From the NCBI GenBank assembly GCA_004335835.1, contig RWJK01001268.1, positions 1-57,603 on the forward strand: a stretch of 57,603 nt of DNA. Reading direction: 5' to 3'. Every line of letters begins with the position of its first letter. Within the stretch, counting starts at the first letter, position 1. Below are positions 44,802 through 57,546 of this stretch, in pieces. Made by a program: the position numbers and the translations under genes. The notes beneath the pieces are model-generated. The model saw only the letters and a list, made by a program, of their open reading frames with translations, had not been told where the DNA came from and did not search any database. The stretch comes from Scenedesmus sp. ARA3 (lineage: Eukaryota; Chlorophyta; Chlorophyceae; Sphaeropleales; Scenedesmaceae).

Positions 44802-47550
44802 ATGTCACGAGGAGGCTCTGGCTATGATAGGCACATCACAATCTTCAGCCCAGAGGGCAGATTGTTTCAAGTCGGTGAGATCTTGCTTCCTGGGTGATCA
44901 GAGTTGGCTGCAGGGCACACCAGCAGGGACATGTCTGCTTTCAAGGGTGCTCTGCTGCTCTGTGCTGCTATGGTCTTGATCCTGTGGTTCTTGCATGACT
45001 GTGGGCGTGGCACGTGTTTGATGGTTGTTTGATACTGTGAGCATTGCGGATCAAGCAGCAAGCTTGCATGGGGGAGGGCTTTGCATGCATAAGTCAGCAT
45101 CACTGCTGGTGAGCGAGCTGCCTGGCAATTGATGGGCAGTATCCAGCGCTCACCAGATGGCAGCGTTACAGCTGCAACTGCTTGTTGGTGGTATGCAAGT
45201 ATGCACAGTATCTTTGAGGAGCAGATGTCAAGCGCTGTAGAGCGCCTGCGCAAGTGTGTGCCGTTTGTAGCTCAAAGCAGCTGTGTAGGGGCTGCGCCAG
45301 GCCAGCCTTGCTGTGAATGTTGTGTCGGGCATGCTATGCTGCCCGTCGCCATCACCACCTGCTGCTGCTGCTGCCGCTGCTGCTGCAGAGTATGCGTTCA
45401 AGGCAGTGCGGCAGTCTGGCGTAACCTCCATTGGCGTGCGCGGCAGCGACTGCGTGGTGTTCATCACACAGAAAAAGGTGAGCAGCCCTGCTTGCAGGGC
45501 TGGATGTTCGCCGCGCCCTACTCTTGCAGGCCTGGAGCGCAGCACACTAGGGAGTACATGACTTCCTGGTTGGATGTTCTTCGCGCAGTCAAAGCATTAG
45601 CGGCAGAAGTAGCAGTGTCTGCGTTGCTGCAGCAGCAGATGCACTGGCTGGGGTCAGCACGTTGCAGCGGCAAGGCTTGCAGGCTGCAGCAGCTATGTGC
45701 GGAACGCTAAGCGCCGCACCTGGCGCACTACATGCGGCTTGCAGGCTGCCACCGGCATGACCTGCAACAGCATGCTCCAGCAGTTGGCTGTGGCACACGC
45801 GCAGCAGGATCTGGACAGCACGCCAAGGCGTGTGATGGGTGCTCTGAGGCCCGGTGCGCTGCTGTTGCTGCTGCCTCCACTCCTCACACACATGCTTCTG
45901 CCGCCGCCACCAGGTGCAAGACAAGCTGATAGACCCCAGCAGCGTGTCGCGCTGCTACCGCATCACCAAGCACATCGGCATGCTGGCCACAGGCCTGCCA
46001 GGTGAGGGGGGCCAGAGCGGGACCCTGAGCAGCTGCCTGCCTGCCTGTGGCGCCCCGTGGCTCATGTTGCTGACAGGCAAGCGCTGCATCCTTGTTGTGG
46101 CAGGCGCTGCTGAACTGCATTTAGTAGTACACTGGAGGTTCAGGCACTGCAGCAGCTGCCGGTACTTCCGCCAGCCCCGTGCCGTACCACCCCTGAAGCT
46201 GATGCACCACGTCATGCCCGGCTTGCTGCTGCCGTGCTGTCTTGTGCCCTGCTCCCTCTCGCCGTGCAGCTGATGCGCGCAGCATTGTGCAGCAGGCGCG
46301 GCACCAGGCTGCCGAGTTCCGCCACACCTATGGGTATGAGGTGCCTGTGGACTACCTGGCCAAGGTGCTGGCTGACAAGGCGCAGGTCTACACACAGGTG
46401 GGGCGGCGGGGACGGGGGTTTGTAACGTTTCTGCGTTTGCCTAATGGTATCTGTGGGTGCCTAGCGGTTGGGGGAGTCCACAGCCGCACAGCCTTTGTAC
46501 ACGCCATTCCAGTGCGCCGGCCTCACCCTTGCTGCTGCTGCTGCTGCACATGTTGTTGCCGCCTGCAGCACGCGTACATGCGCCCGCTGGGTGTGATCAG
46601 CATGCTCATCAGCATCGACGAGGAGCGCGGGCCATGCCTGTTCAAGGTGGGGTGGCTGCCGGCATGTGATGCAGCTGGTGGTGCCCAGTGCTGCAGTGTG
46701 TGGCGCCGTCTGGTGCAGTGCGTTGCGGGTGGTTGGGTGCCACTTTTTGGTTCCACGCCTGAGGGCAGCCCAGTGCAGAACTGCTGGCAGGAAGCTGCAC
46801 CTGCCTGTCCCCTGCGCACATGCAGTCTACTTAATGCGCAAGTTTCTGGTACCTCTGCTGCTTCCCTGTCAACCATGCTTGCTGTCCCAGCTCATGCTTG
46901 GATGTTGCTGCATGTGTTGTCATCATCTACCCTGCGCCCTCCCCTCCCCCCAAACACCACGCAGGTGGACCCGGCCGGCTACTACGTGGGCTACAAGGCC
47001 ACCGCTGTGGGTGCCAAGGAGACGGAGGCGGTCAATTGGCTGGAGAAGAAGGTGAAGGCGGGCCCTGAGGGGGGCTTCAGCTACCAGGAGGCCTGCGTGA
47101 CTGCCATCATGGCGCTGCAGGTGCGGCTGGATGGCATCACAGGGTGGGCAAGTGGGGAGGGCAGCAGGCCAGATGGATGGGTAGTGTGCAGTGCAGGGTA
47201 GCCTTGCAGTGCGCACGTGGTGCTGTAGACCATGCAGGGGCAGCGTGCTGCTTCCAGGCCAGCCCACCAGAGCATGACATGCGCACAGGAGAGGATCTGG
47301 CCAGCGTGTGACCGCTGCAGGCATCATCTCCTGCGTAGCTGTGTTCATGCCTAGCTGCCACGCTTGACACCCGCTCACACTCTGCCTTCTTGCCCCGTCC
47401 TGCTGTACCCCTGGCCTCCAGAACGTGCTGAGCGAGGAGTTCAAGGCCAGCGAGATGGAGGTGGGCGTGGTCACGGCTGATGGTGGCTTCAGGGTGCTGC
47501 CGGTGGAGGAGGTGGACGCCCTGCTCACCGTCATCAGCGAGAGGGACTGA
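44802..47550 (+). CDS. PSMA6: 20S proteasome subunit alpha-6 (PSMA6/PAA)
   Basis: This is one of the seven alpha-ring subunits of the 20S core, which forms the gated substrate channel; alpha subunits are not proteolytic. Exons 44802-44874, 45389-45477, 45914-46001, 46270-46397, 46569-46646, 46965-47120 and 47422-47550 join in phase. They give 246 residues, the same length as human PSMA6. The start is the classic alpha N-terminus [19 protein letters not shown]. It is followed by [24 protein letters not shown]-like [69 protein letters not shown] and the terminal LLTVISERD. All are diagnostic for the alpha-6 (alpha1, PAA) group. It is likely essential and single copy, so it is a good anchor for placing the species. 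Confidence 0.98.
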
Positions 47551-48710
47551 GACGGCTGGCGGGACTCAGCAGCAGCAGAGGCGGCAGTGTGCAGGGTGAT
47601 GAAAGCATCCTGCTGTGCTGACCAGGCTGGCTGCTCAGGCAGGGAGTAGGGCAGCAGGAGCTGGGGAGTTTGGGAGCTTGCCACCAGCGCGGCGCATGAT
47701 GCATAGCAGCCGCCGCAGCAGCAGCAGTCACCGGTCTCTTGTTTTGGGAGGGCGCCAGGTGTGCATCATGATGAGCGCTCAGGAGGTGCTGGCCAGACGG
47801 TGCTGTCGGCTGGGCATGCAGCACTGCTCTGGCGCTAAACACAGGAGCTACATAGCGCCTGCATCAGCTGCTGCATGGGCTGGTGCCTGGTAGGCCTTGC
47901 GGAGCAGGCTGGGTGTACACCAGCATTCTCTAGCCATCATGGCGTCGAGTAGTTTCCGCTTGTTGGGCTATGTACCTGGGGTCATGATTCTGACTTGTAA
48001 GCTTGCGCACCCAACGCCTGTGTGAGACATTGAGGCAGCTGCTTCCTATCTCGTGGCAGATTTGTCGCACGCTGTAACTCTGTATGAAATCTGTTACTGC
48101 ATTGTCTTTACCTTCATCTGTGGTTTAAGCAGCCATGGCGGCGGAGACACACAATTTCCTGCAATGTTGAGTGTGCATTACGTTTGCATGTCTTATTGCA
48201 GTGTGTACTACCTGCAACTCTGTAGAACTAGTCGCACTGCGGCAGCCCTTCTGTTCACCAGATGCAGAACAGACCAGGCTGAGGCACCTGTGCAGGTGCC
48301 CCTGATCTGGGAGGGAGCCACCTCCAGTCCACTTGCCGCCACTTGTTGAACTTCCGGATCAGCATAGAAATTTCTCTGGTCGTAGCAAAAGGATTTAGTT
48401 TGCCTCACTTGCGTGGTCGTGGGATGGCGAACTGGCCAGCCCATGGGCACGGACTGCACCGCACGGATGTACGCACGGATAACCGTTGCCGTCGTGCAAA
48501 ACCGTGCGTTGCTGAACCGTGCGCTTCACCGCTCTTGAAGCCACTGCCCCTGAATGAGAGACTATTCTTTCCACCTTTGCCAAAGTAGGCCATGGAACTG
48601 CAGTGGAAGTAGAAGCTGGCAAGTGCGTATCATGCCTGAGAAAGGACTGTTGCAGCCCATCCAACTGTTCAGCTGTTTAGCACTGCTTGTGTTGATTTGA
48701 AACATCCAAC
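47551..48710. other. intergenic: PSMA6 3' UTR and next promoter
   Basis: The PSMA6 poly(A) signal candidate is at 47996. Nothing else was recognised. Confidence 0.55.
47996..48000 (+). other. TGTAA poly(A) signal (PSMA6)
   Basis: About 450 bases after the TGA stop at 47548-47550, within GACTTGTAAGC. Confidence 0.6.
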
Positions 48711-51700
48711 ATGTTACAGCAGGTTACAGCAGGTTGGGTGATCCCAGCTGGAAGCTGCATCAACGACATGGCAGCATCGCAGGAGGCAGCAGCACAGCCC
48801 ATGCTCGGCGAAGACCCACAGCAGACTGGGGATGCCCTGCTTGAGGTGAGCAGGTTGTGCTGTTGCATCAAGCAGTGTGAGTGCTGAGCCACGAAGTTCC
48901 AAGGGTACCACACAAGTGCTTTATGCAACTTCACTAGTGTACTGCACACACTGGCCTAACTGGGGGCACCCAACTGCTGACAGCATCACTGGCAGTGCAG
49001 GCGTGGTGCAACTCCCGTTTAAATGTATCCAGCCGCGCTGAACCGGACTTAAATTTGACTGTCTTAGAGCTCTATTCCAGCAGCTGCCATGCGACAGCAT
49101 GGCTTCACAAACTGCCATCTGTCCAGCAGCAGCAGCATACCTGAACCTGAGCACATCTGCGGTGCGTTTACTGCAGAGGTATAAAGCACCGCCTTTCCAA
49201 AAGGCCATCAGCAGCGGCAGGTATGCCAAGTTAATGGTTTTCCTGCGTGCCATCTACAACTTCATCCAGAGCAGTGACGGGCCATCAGGGTCTCAGGTGC
49301 CAACTGTGGAGCCAGGCTGGCGGTGGTTCCGGCTGCGCCCGCCTGTGCCAACAGCCAAGGCGCAGCTGACAGCAGCAGAACCAACAGCACCAGCACCAGC
49401 AGCACCAGCAGCTGCTGCAGCAGCTGCGGCTTCAGATGGTGCAGGCAGCGATGGTGGGGTTGGCAGGACGCGCAGCGGCCCATCCAGCGACGGCATCGTG
49501 CGCAGCTTCCCCGGCTACACCTCGGCCACGCCTATTGCGCTAGGTGGCGGCCGCTACCTGCTGTGCCTGCGCATGCGCCTCACTGGGCGCCTGGCTGGCT
49601 GGGCCTTAAGGCTGTGGGTCTGCGCTTTTGACCCGCAGCAGCCAGCCGAGCAGCCTGGACAGCAACAGCAGCAGCAGGGCCAGCAGCAGGGGCTGTGTGC
49701 AGGGGACGAACAGACACAGCACCTTGGCGCACGGCTGTCAGGCCTGCATGTCGCCCCCAGCAGCGAGGACCTCGACGTCCTGTCTGGCCCCATGCCGCTG
49801 CCAGGTGACCTGGCACCAGCGCCAGCCTCACCAGATACCTTGGCGAGCCTCGGCTTGGACTCAATAGAGGCTGGCATGCTGCTGGGCCTGGCCATGCCAG
49901 CAGCAGCAGCAGCAGCAGCAGCAGGCAGCAGCCCGCAAAGCCCCTTCAACGCCACCCACGGCAGCCCACACCCTGTGTTCTTTTCAGCAAAGAGTGTGGG
50001 CAGCAAGGGAAGCGCTGAGCAGCACGCCCGCAAGCAGGCCAGGGATGGAAAGTTGCTGCTGTTGGACACCGGTGTCGGCTGGTGCGTGCTGGAGCCCAAT
50101 CCAGTCAAGGCCGAGGCAGCTGCAGGCGGCAGCGGCACAGCAACTGCCGAACTAGGCAGCCAGAGCAAGCGCAGCAGGTGGGAGGGTTCACCTACATCAG
50201 CTCAGCCGCCTTGCGTGAGGCCAGTGCAGTGGCCGCATGGCATGCATGATGCTGCATTGGATTGCCTGCGCATGGCTGACCTGCAGCCACTACCTGGTGT
50301 AATGCGCCTCAGGCTGACATCATGTTGTTGTAAATCGCGCCATTGCCGCATCACCTGTGAACCTTCGTTGAATTGCCATGGCAGCATTGACACTGTGCTG
50401 CGTGATCATTTTATCAAGAAGCCAAAGCCTCGTGGCACACATCTTGCAGGTCACTCGCATCATGGTTGCTGATGATGTGCTATTCTGTCTACCTGCTGTG
50501 TACGCCATGGAACGCAGGCCCTCGTCAGCCGAGCCAGCAAACCTTACGCCCGGCTCCACAGGCGCTGCTGCTGCAACGGCGGCGGCACCAGCAGCAGCAG
50601 TAGTTGCCATGGGAGAGACAGCAGCGGGCGAGGAAGAGGTGGCTGCAGAGGTGACAGTAGCAGCAGCAGCTGACGCATGTGCAAGGCCTGCAGCAGCCAT
50701 GCAGGGAAACATGCTGCCAGCAGCCAGGCAAGCAAGCATGCAGAGCACAATGGGGGCGCTGAGCCAGCGGCTGCAGCAGCTGCAGCTGAGCCCCCACAAG
50801 GTGATGTCACTGTTCCACCCTCCTTCCAACGCTGCTGCGGCAACTGCTGCTGCTCAGGATTGGGAGCAGACGATGTCCGACCCCACACGGGCTGCAAAGC
50901 TGCGGCAGCTGCTGCTGAGGCAGGATGTGAGGGACACAAAAGCGCGCAACGTGCTGCACCTCACAGCGGCAGGCAGGTATGTATTCTGTGCTGGTGCAAT
51001 GACATTATGTTGCTGCCAGGCACTTGGTGAAAACAGCCTGCATACTGGCTGGCAGTGGCAGCGCTGCAGCGTTCATGTGGGAAATTTGGTGAGGCGTTGG
51101 CAGCAGAGGCCTGTGCATGCGCACCGCCCACGCCACCTGGCCTGCCTGCATGAGATCGACTAATCTCTGTACATCAAGACATGTCTTGATGTCGGTCTGC
51201 CGTTTGCCCTCGGTTCCTCCTGCATCACAGGCGGCCAGCAGGCCTGCAGCAGCTGCAGCTGGACTTCCTGCTGCAGCCAGACCTGCTGGTCAAGCTGCAG
51301 GGCCAGGTCAACAACAATGGGTCCACACCGCTGCTGCTGGCAGCCACCTGGGGCCAGCCTGGCGTGTACGGCAGGCTGCTGGCGGCAGCAACGGCAGACG
51401 TGCTGTACACCTTCACACAGAGCGGTGAGGTTGGATGGGCTGCTTGGCAAACAATTGCTGCAGCAGCTTCATGATGGCGGCAATCGCCTTGAGTGCCTTG
51501 GTAGAGTGGCGGCAAGTAGTGCAGCCAGTGGTTGGCATGAAATATCCCTTGAGATAGGAAGCGGGTGTCGAGCAGCGCAGCACAAGGCCTCGGACCCTTC
51601 TTTGAGGAGTTGCGAAACATTGTTTGGCTTTGTGTGCTGCGGTGCCTAGGCCTGGCTAGATGGGTGAGTGTGACCCTCGGAACCTGCCTCACACTGCTGC

Positions 51701-52087
51701 TGCTGCTGCTGTTGCCGTGGCTTCCTTGGTCTTGCTGCAGGCTGGTCCCCGCTGCACCGCCTCGCGCAGTCAGCTGCAGCCGCCACAAATGCAGCTGACC
51801 GCGGGCGCTTCCTGCGATGCATCCGCGACACTGTAGACCGGCTTGTAGCTGTGCAGCTGCAAGAGGCAGCAGCGGCAGCTGCAGCGCAGCACCAGCCACT
51901 GCAGCAGGCTGTGGCCGCCGCAAGGGAGTGCGTGGTGGAGTATGTCAGCGCTGCGCCAGCGCCCTCCCGCCACTACACCGGCCACGCAGTGCTGTCAGGG
52001 ATGAATGTTGTGCAGATGGCAATGGAGAGGTTTGATGCAGCAGCTGCCACTGTGCTGGCAGCTGCAGCTGCAGCTGGCGGCCTGTGA
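48711..52087 (+). CDS. ankyrin-like protein with low-complexity spacers
   Basis: Exons 48711-48845, 49081-50177, 50518-50976, 51231-51424 and 51741-52087 join in phase and give 743 residues. An in-frame ATG at 48768 would give 724. The second intron (donor GTGGGA at 50178, acceptor at 50517) is the weakest; without it the frame ends at 50472. The early part (ICPAAAAYLNLSTSAVRLLQ, YAKLMVFLRAIYNFIQ, WRWFRLRPP) is globular but unrecognised, as is the stretch SATPIALGGGRYLLCLRMRL. The C-terminal part shows ankyrin-style helices: LLLRQDVRDTKARNVLHLTA; VNNNGSTPLLLAATWGQPGV; and SGWSPLHRLAQSA. It then has Ala/Gln-rich helices and a final helix (LSGMNVVQMAMERFDAAAAT). Ala, Gln and Ser runs separate the blocks. 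The role is unknown; protein-protein binding is the likely activity if the ankyrin reading is right. Confidence 0.65.
51171..51192. repeat. 22-bp perfect palindrome in an intron
   Basis: ACATCAAGACA followed by its exact reverse complement TGTCTTGATGT, with no spacer. It lies about 40 bases before the acceptor of the ankyrin-like gene's exon at 51231. Confidence 0.92.
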
Positions 52088-54603
52088 GCACGGGTGATAA
52101 GCATGTGGGCATTTGGCAGGCAGGTGTCGTCGGGCTGCAGCGAGCATCCAACGAGCTGCTGTCTTTCGTGTTCGCCACGTGTTTCCACCAGCTGCATGAC
52201 AGGGTACGGTGTGGTGTGCAAGATGAACAGTCTGGCGCGGCCTGTGTGTGCTGCATGCTGGACAGCTGTCCAGGAGTATGGGGTTGTCCACTTATGGACA
52301 GAGCATGGCGTTGTAAGCAATGCATGTGTGTATGGGCGGGGGCGGCGCGTGTCATTGTGTTCGCTTCATGCTTAGTGTGCATGCTCCCTCTCAAGTTGTT
52401 TTGGCAGTCCAGCCGCAAGGCACAGCGCTGTGCTTCCTGCGTATCACTACGCTGTGCTTACGCACAATGCCAGTACTGTTTGGGCTCTATGTTGAGGTTG
52501 CTCCAACTGAGCTGTGCCTGCCACTGGCGCATCATATGATGCGCTTGCCTGCACGCAGTGCTGCTGCTTTGCTTCCACATGCCTTGCAGGCAGAACGTCA
52601 GCTTAACAAGTTTAAAGGTTTGGTGTTGATGCTATGGCTTGATGGGTTACATGATGATGATGCCTTGGAGGCGAGCCAGGCAACACGTCTCATCAACACA
52701 TTGTGCCACGTCATGACCAGCACGCCATAGCTCTTTCCTGGGGTCCAGTTGTTACAGCACAGCTGTGCACCAGCAGCCATCACATCAGCAAAAGCATTAA
52801 AGGCTGCAATTGATCCTTGCAGAAAGCTGTGTGGCACACAAGATGCACAGAGCCAAGCGGGAAACCCTCGCAGCCTTAGTAGTGATATACACCGCATGTG
52901 AGCAACACTCGCGATGCAGCAATTGATCTATGCGTGAGCTCATGCAGGCCACTTAGCATCTGCACAGCGCCACGTGAAGCACTGCATGAAGCAGCGCGGC
53001 TGCATCTTTGACAGTCCCAAAGGGACTTTCAGTTCAATGATATCATGACTCCATGCAGCTGCGGCAGCCTGAGCCAATGCCGCAGGATGCATGCATGCGT
53101 TTTATCGGTGCCTGTACTGAGCAATCCAGGATGCGGTTTGCCGCCTTCCCGGGGTCTCGGCATGCCAGCAGCCTGGGAGAGCGCAGCACTGCATGCATGC
53201 ACACCAGTTCCTGCAGTGCGAGTGTGTGCACCTGCTCGAGCCACATGCATCTGCCAGCTAACGTGCCAAAACAGTTCATGCGTTAGTAGCTCAGTCTGTC
53301 TCTGAACAAAGCACTGCACGGCAGGATGATGGGTGGTATGCCCTGCACTGTGCGCTGCAAGCAACAGGACCTTGGTGGCAAAACGAGCATTTGGACCAGA
53401 GCATCAGGCAGTGAGCGCCGGCCTTGCCAACACAGCACAACAGCATCTGCCAAACACGATGCTGTGCCTGCAACACCAAGAAGCCTCGCTTTAATACTAT
53501 TAGTAAGGGCCTGTGGTTCTAGCCAAAACAGTGCATGATTGGACTAGTCATTGGATCACAACAAACTGCTGAAACCAACAAGCCGTCCCATCAGCCGGGA
53601 GGTCTTGCAAACTGTCTGTCACAGGTAGGCCAGGGCGGCACAATGCACGTGGGGTGAGCTGTTCTATGTGGGAGCACATTAGCGCTAACGTGCTAGCACA
53701 TTCACGTGTCTTGTAGCAACAGTGACAACAACAGCGCAGCAAGTGTGCTGTAACAGCCAAGCCCATCAGGTGCGATCAATGTCGCCCAATCACTGCATGC
53801 GCAAAAAGACACACATCAAAGGCTGCCCGCAGCAGCCGATCATCCAGGGTGCATGAACTCAACCCAGTGAGCACAACTGTGTGAAGAAAAACCAAACCCA
53901 GATGACATGCCACGAAAACGATTCCCTTCATGACTGGCTAGGAGCCGAACATAATAGTAACAGCCTGTGCAGCAGCGCGCCGTGCGCATCCGCCGCCCTC
54001 ACTGCTGTTGGCAGCTGCAGAAGCTGCATACTTTCTGTGGATGTATCTTGAGATGTTGACTCCTGAGGCAAGGCTCCTTCACGGCCATATGCATGTTTGG
54101 CCGCAGCCAGAGCCACAGCATGTGCGTAATGGACACCAACATGAACGAGTGAATATTAGCCAATCAGGAGCCAAGAATGACGCCTGATGACGCCCCAGCC
54201 CAAGCCGCTAGCATTATTCGCACAACACAGCTTGAGCAACTGCTTCTGTACCTCCAGGGTGTTGCTGCCCCCCACTGCCAAACATTCTTTTTCGTCCGTC
54301 GTCATAAGTACATTCACTCCTGCAAGCCTGCAGGCGGTGCACACAGCACACCACGCTTGTGGTGCACGCTGCAAGTGACATTCCTCACCCGATGTTTCAG
54401 TGCTGACAGCCTGTCTGCAGCACAGTGTCAACAGCTGCCGCCCTGCTGCAGCGTCTCTGCGGCAGTTTCATCTGCCGGCCGTTGCACCTGCCCCGAGCCC
54501 AGGCTGCTGCTGAGTCAGCAGGCGGGCGGCAGCTGCTGGCCCTGCAGCCGTCTGGCACGAGTGGCAGCCCTGCTGGCAGCTGGCCAGCCCAGCTGAGCAG
54601 CCT
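52088..54603. other. intergenic between convergent genes
   Basis: This contains the 3' flank of the ankyrin-like gene (TGTAA at 52312) and that of the minus-strand CDP-diacylglycerol pyrophosphatase-like gene. The nearest minus-strand TGTAA is at 52752-52756, about 1.85 kb past that gene's stop. Short open frames occur on both strands, but none has a recognisable product. Confidence 0.5.
52312..52316 (+). other. TGTAA poly(A) signal candidate (ankyrin-like gene)
   Basis: About 225 bases after the TGA at 52085-52087. Confidence 0.55.
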
Positions 54604-55661
54604 CTACTTGAACGGCGCGCATGCGGCCTGGCAGTAGTCCTTCCTCGGGTTGTTCTGGATGGCGGTGTCTAACACTTGCACGTCGGAAAAGCCGTACGCC
54701 TGCAGGACAGCATGCCACATGCACCAGCACGGCGTGTCAGCTGCAGCTCCTTCAATGCTGGCTGCTGCTCTTCAGCAGGCTGCCCCGTACGCATGCACTG
54801 CTGTGTGCAGCTGCATCATATAATGCGCCGGTTTTGTCAGCAGCAGCCAAGCACTGGACACATGCGCAGACCTGGTGTCCAAGTTATGTGTCTACCCTCA
54901 TTGCTGGGCTGCTCCTTCTGCGACATTGCATGCTTGGTAATGCTGCTAGGACAAGCCTGTAGGCTAGCAGTGCTGTGAAGTCACACCAGTTAGAGCCAAG
55001 CCGCTCACCGCTGCCACGATGTAGCCTCCTTTCTTGGGGATGAGCGCCACACCATATGACTGTTGATTGGCGTTTGCGCCTGCGTACTGGGCATGGATTC
55101 TGGCGGCGAGGCCCCACACGTCGGTCTGCACCTGCACCACACCAACATGATCTCACTCAGCAGCAGTCGACGGGCACGGGAAGGAGTGCGCACCCACGCA
55201 GTCTTGTGCGTGGCATTGCCACAGCACACATGCAGTGGCAGTTATTAAGGTTGCATGCAGCAGGCTCCCGCCTGTGGCTGGGGCCTCAGCCGCGGGGCCC
55301 CGCTGGGTCGGGTAGTAACCGTTTTGTGCTTCAGGAGTCACGAGGACTGACAGGTGTTAGTTTGACCAGGCTGAAGTGTCATTAGGGTTGAGTAAGATGA
55401 TGTACTGTGACACACCCACGGCGATCATGATCTGCGCTGGCACTCACCACAGTCGTTGGGGGCAACGCGTTGTCTGCAATGAAGTAGGCGGCTACCGTGT
55501 GGGTCCTGCTGCCCGACGTCACGCTGAGCACTGTGGGCGGCTTGTTGCGGTCTGTCTGCAGCTGAGCGGCCCTGGCAGCCATCAGGATGTTCTTGGTGGC
55601 ATCCGCAGGGACGATGGGGGCTACGTGGATGTGCATCTGCAGCAGATGACAGGTCAGCAGG

Positions 55662-55693
<32 letters not shown>

Positions 55694-56091
55694 GTTTCAG
55701 GGTATGAATTGCTGCTTGACCAACTACCAAGGTAAGTAAGCCAACGTCTGCTTGCTTGAGGGCAGCGGCTGGAAACATACTGCTGCTGCTGTGGGTGCCT
55801 CGCACACAAGGGCAGCCTGTGCAGGCCCTGTAAGGCTGCTGTTCACATCAGCACACCACAGGCCGCAACAGCAAGTGAGAGAGGGGCCCTGCCTGCTTGC
55901 ACGCAAGCAAAGCAAGCTGCCTGCAACATGCCTTGCAGCTGTCAGCGATCGGCTGTTTGGTGGATGCAAGCCAGCCATTCAGCAATGCTGCTGCTGGCAT
56001 GCTGTTGCTGTGCCAGCTCACCTGGTGCTGCCCACGCTCATCTGATGGCAGTAGCAGCAGCAGCAGTTCCGCCAGCAGAGTGTGTTGAGTA

Positions 56092-56122
<31 letters not shown>

Positions 56123-56772
56123 CATGAGGTGGATTATAACCATGGGCAGCCCGACAGCTGAGCGCCAAATTAGCATATAACGCATCGCCTACCTTCCCTC
56201 CCAACCAACAGGCTGCAATCGACCTCGCTGGCAGCAGTGCAATCGGAAGAGCGCAACAGTGACAGGCCAGATCAACGCCTGACACCTCTGCACTGCACAA
56301 CTGCCCCAGGCTACCAGGCTGCCTCATCCGCTGGTGACAGTGCTGGAAAGCAGCAGTCATGCATCAAGGCACCAGCGGCTGATGTGGTGCTACCCTGCAG
56401 CCACCCCCTACAGGCAGCTCAGCATGGCCCCTCCCCCGGCAGGCTGTGCTGCAGCCCGCTGCTGCTGCTGTTGCCGCTGCTGTCTTGCCTCACCTGGGGC
56501 GTTGATCATCACGGCCCAGTCGCTGTTGCCAAAGCCCAGGTCGCCCGGTCCGCTGAGGTAGCCGTGACGCACTGCGCCCTCCCAGTACGTCACGCTAGAA
56601 CCTGCGGCAGTGCAGTGGCTCGCTCTTCTGTTTCATTGTTTTACACTTCACTGTTCACTGTTTCACATGTGATGATTGGTCATCTGCACATGTGATGATC
56701 GGTCATCTGCAGGTCATGCACTGAACACACGTGCAGTTTCGTCCTGTGCAAATCATGTGCGTAACACACCGT

Positions 56773-56812
<40 letters not shown>

Positions 56813-57538
56813 CCCCAGCAGCCGCACCTGTGCACTGTGCGCTGTTGTCATCCACGCCGGTGCATGCTGCTGTGGGCATGAGGATGTAGTGCTGAGGCAT
56901 GATGCACAGGTTGCTGCCCGTCTCGGGGTTCAGTTGGCCGCCGGTTGCGCTTTTGTCCCCGTTGAGAGACTTGACAACCACGTAATTGCCTTACAGCAGC
57001 AGCAGCAGCAGCCGCAACAAGGCAGTGCGCAAGAGGCGGTCATCTTGTGGCATCAGTGACGGGGCAGCAATGATCCAGGAAGAGAGCGCTGACGATGCCA
57101 CAGTCTTGTGCAGCAGAATTGCAAGGCACTTCACGCGACACCCAGCGTGTGGGGTCTGCGGTTGTGCGCTCGCACTGCCTGCACGCGCCTGCTTTGTGTC
57201 AGCATAACTGGCACATGCAGCAATGGATGAGCTGGCCTGAAGCCCGGGTGTGGCACAGACTGTGACTTGGCGGTGTTGCACAGAAGCCCCTGCCTTTGCA
57301 TGCCCACAACGTGAACAGCGTTATCTCGCCCTTGAGAACGCAGCAGGCCCAGTCAGGCTGTATGGAATGGCAGACCGTGATGTGCTATAGGCAGCATTGC
57401 ATGCGTGCCGTGCCAGTACCTGTTTTGCTGTAGTAGCGGTAAGCCTGTGTTGGCTTTTCGGCGGGTTTGGGGAAGGCAGGCGGGTTCGTTGTTGTAAAGA
57501 ACGCCTTGCACGCCTGCATGACCTTGTAGATGGCGCAC
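54604..57538 (-). CDS. CDP-diacylglycerol pyrophosphatase-like protein (Cdh, HIT superfamily), 5' partial
   Basis: Cdh hydrolyses CDP-diacylglycerol to phosphatidate and CMP; in enterobacteria it is a membrane-anchored periplasmic enzyme. Minus-strand exons 57538-57420, 56989-56828, 56601-56494, 56041-56022, 55636-55448, 55131-55009 and 54699-54604 join in phase and give about 271 residues; the N-terminus is beyond the window. Family features in order: CAIYKVMQACKAF; GNYVVVKSLNG; MPQHYILMPTAACTGVDD at the place of the bacterial YLLMPT block; SDWAVMINAP; the HIT-like core GQHQMHIHVAPI; SYGVALIPKKGGYIVAA (bacterial YGLAM region); and DYCQAACAPFK at the end. Many Cys suggest disulfides and a secreted or lumenal protein. 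Exon 56041-56022 is only 20 bases and supplies DERGQHQ next to the histidines. The acceptor at 56990 is AAG rather than the usual CAG/TAG. The family assignment rests on motif order, not on an alignment. Confidence 0.78.
55661..55691. repeat. CAG tract in an intron
   Basis: CAG run on the plus strand, so CTG in the sense direction of the minus-strand gene. It lies just upstream, in the sense direction, of the exon starting at 55636. Confidence 0.8.
56095..56122. repeat. CAG tract in an intron
   Basis: CAG run upstream, in the sense direction, of the 20-base exon at 56041-56022. Confidence 0.8.
56773..56811. repeat. CAG tract in an intron
   Basis: About 12 CAG units, just downstream in the sense direction of the exon ending at 56828. 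Confidence 0.85.
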
Positions 57539-57546
57539 CTGCAGCA

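Noticed and set aside
50178..50472. C-terminus of the ankyrin-like protein ending at 50472
   Set aside because: The sequence after 50177 looks unconserved, and the GTGGGA donor with the acceptor at 50517 restores phase into a long open exon followed by ankyrin-like exons. Kept only as an alternative isoform.
53040..54600. Possible small gene between the ankyrin-like and Cdh-like genes
   Set aside because: Only short frames without domains or phase-consistent exon joins were seen.
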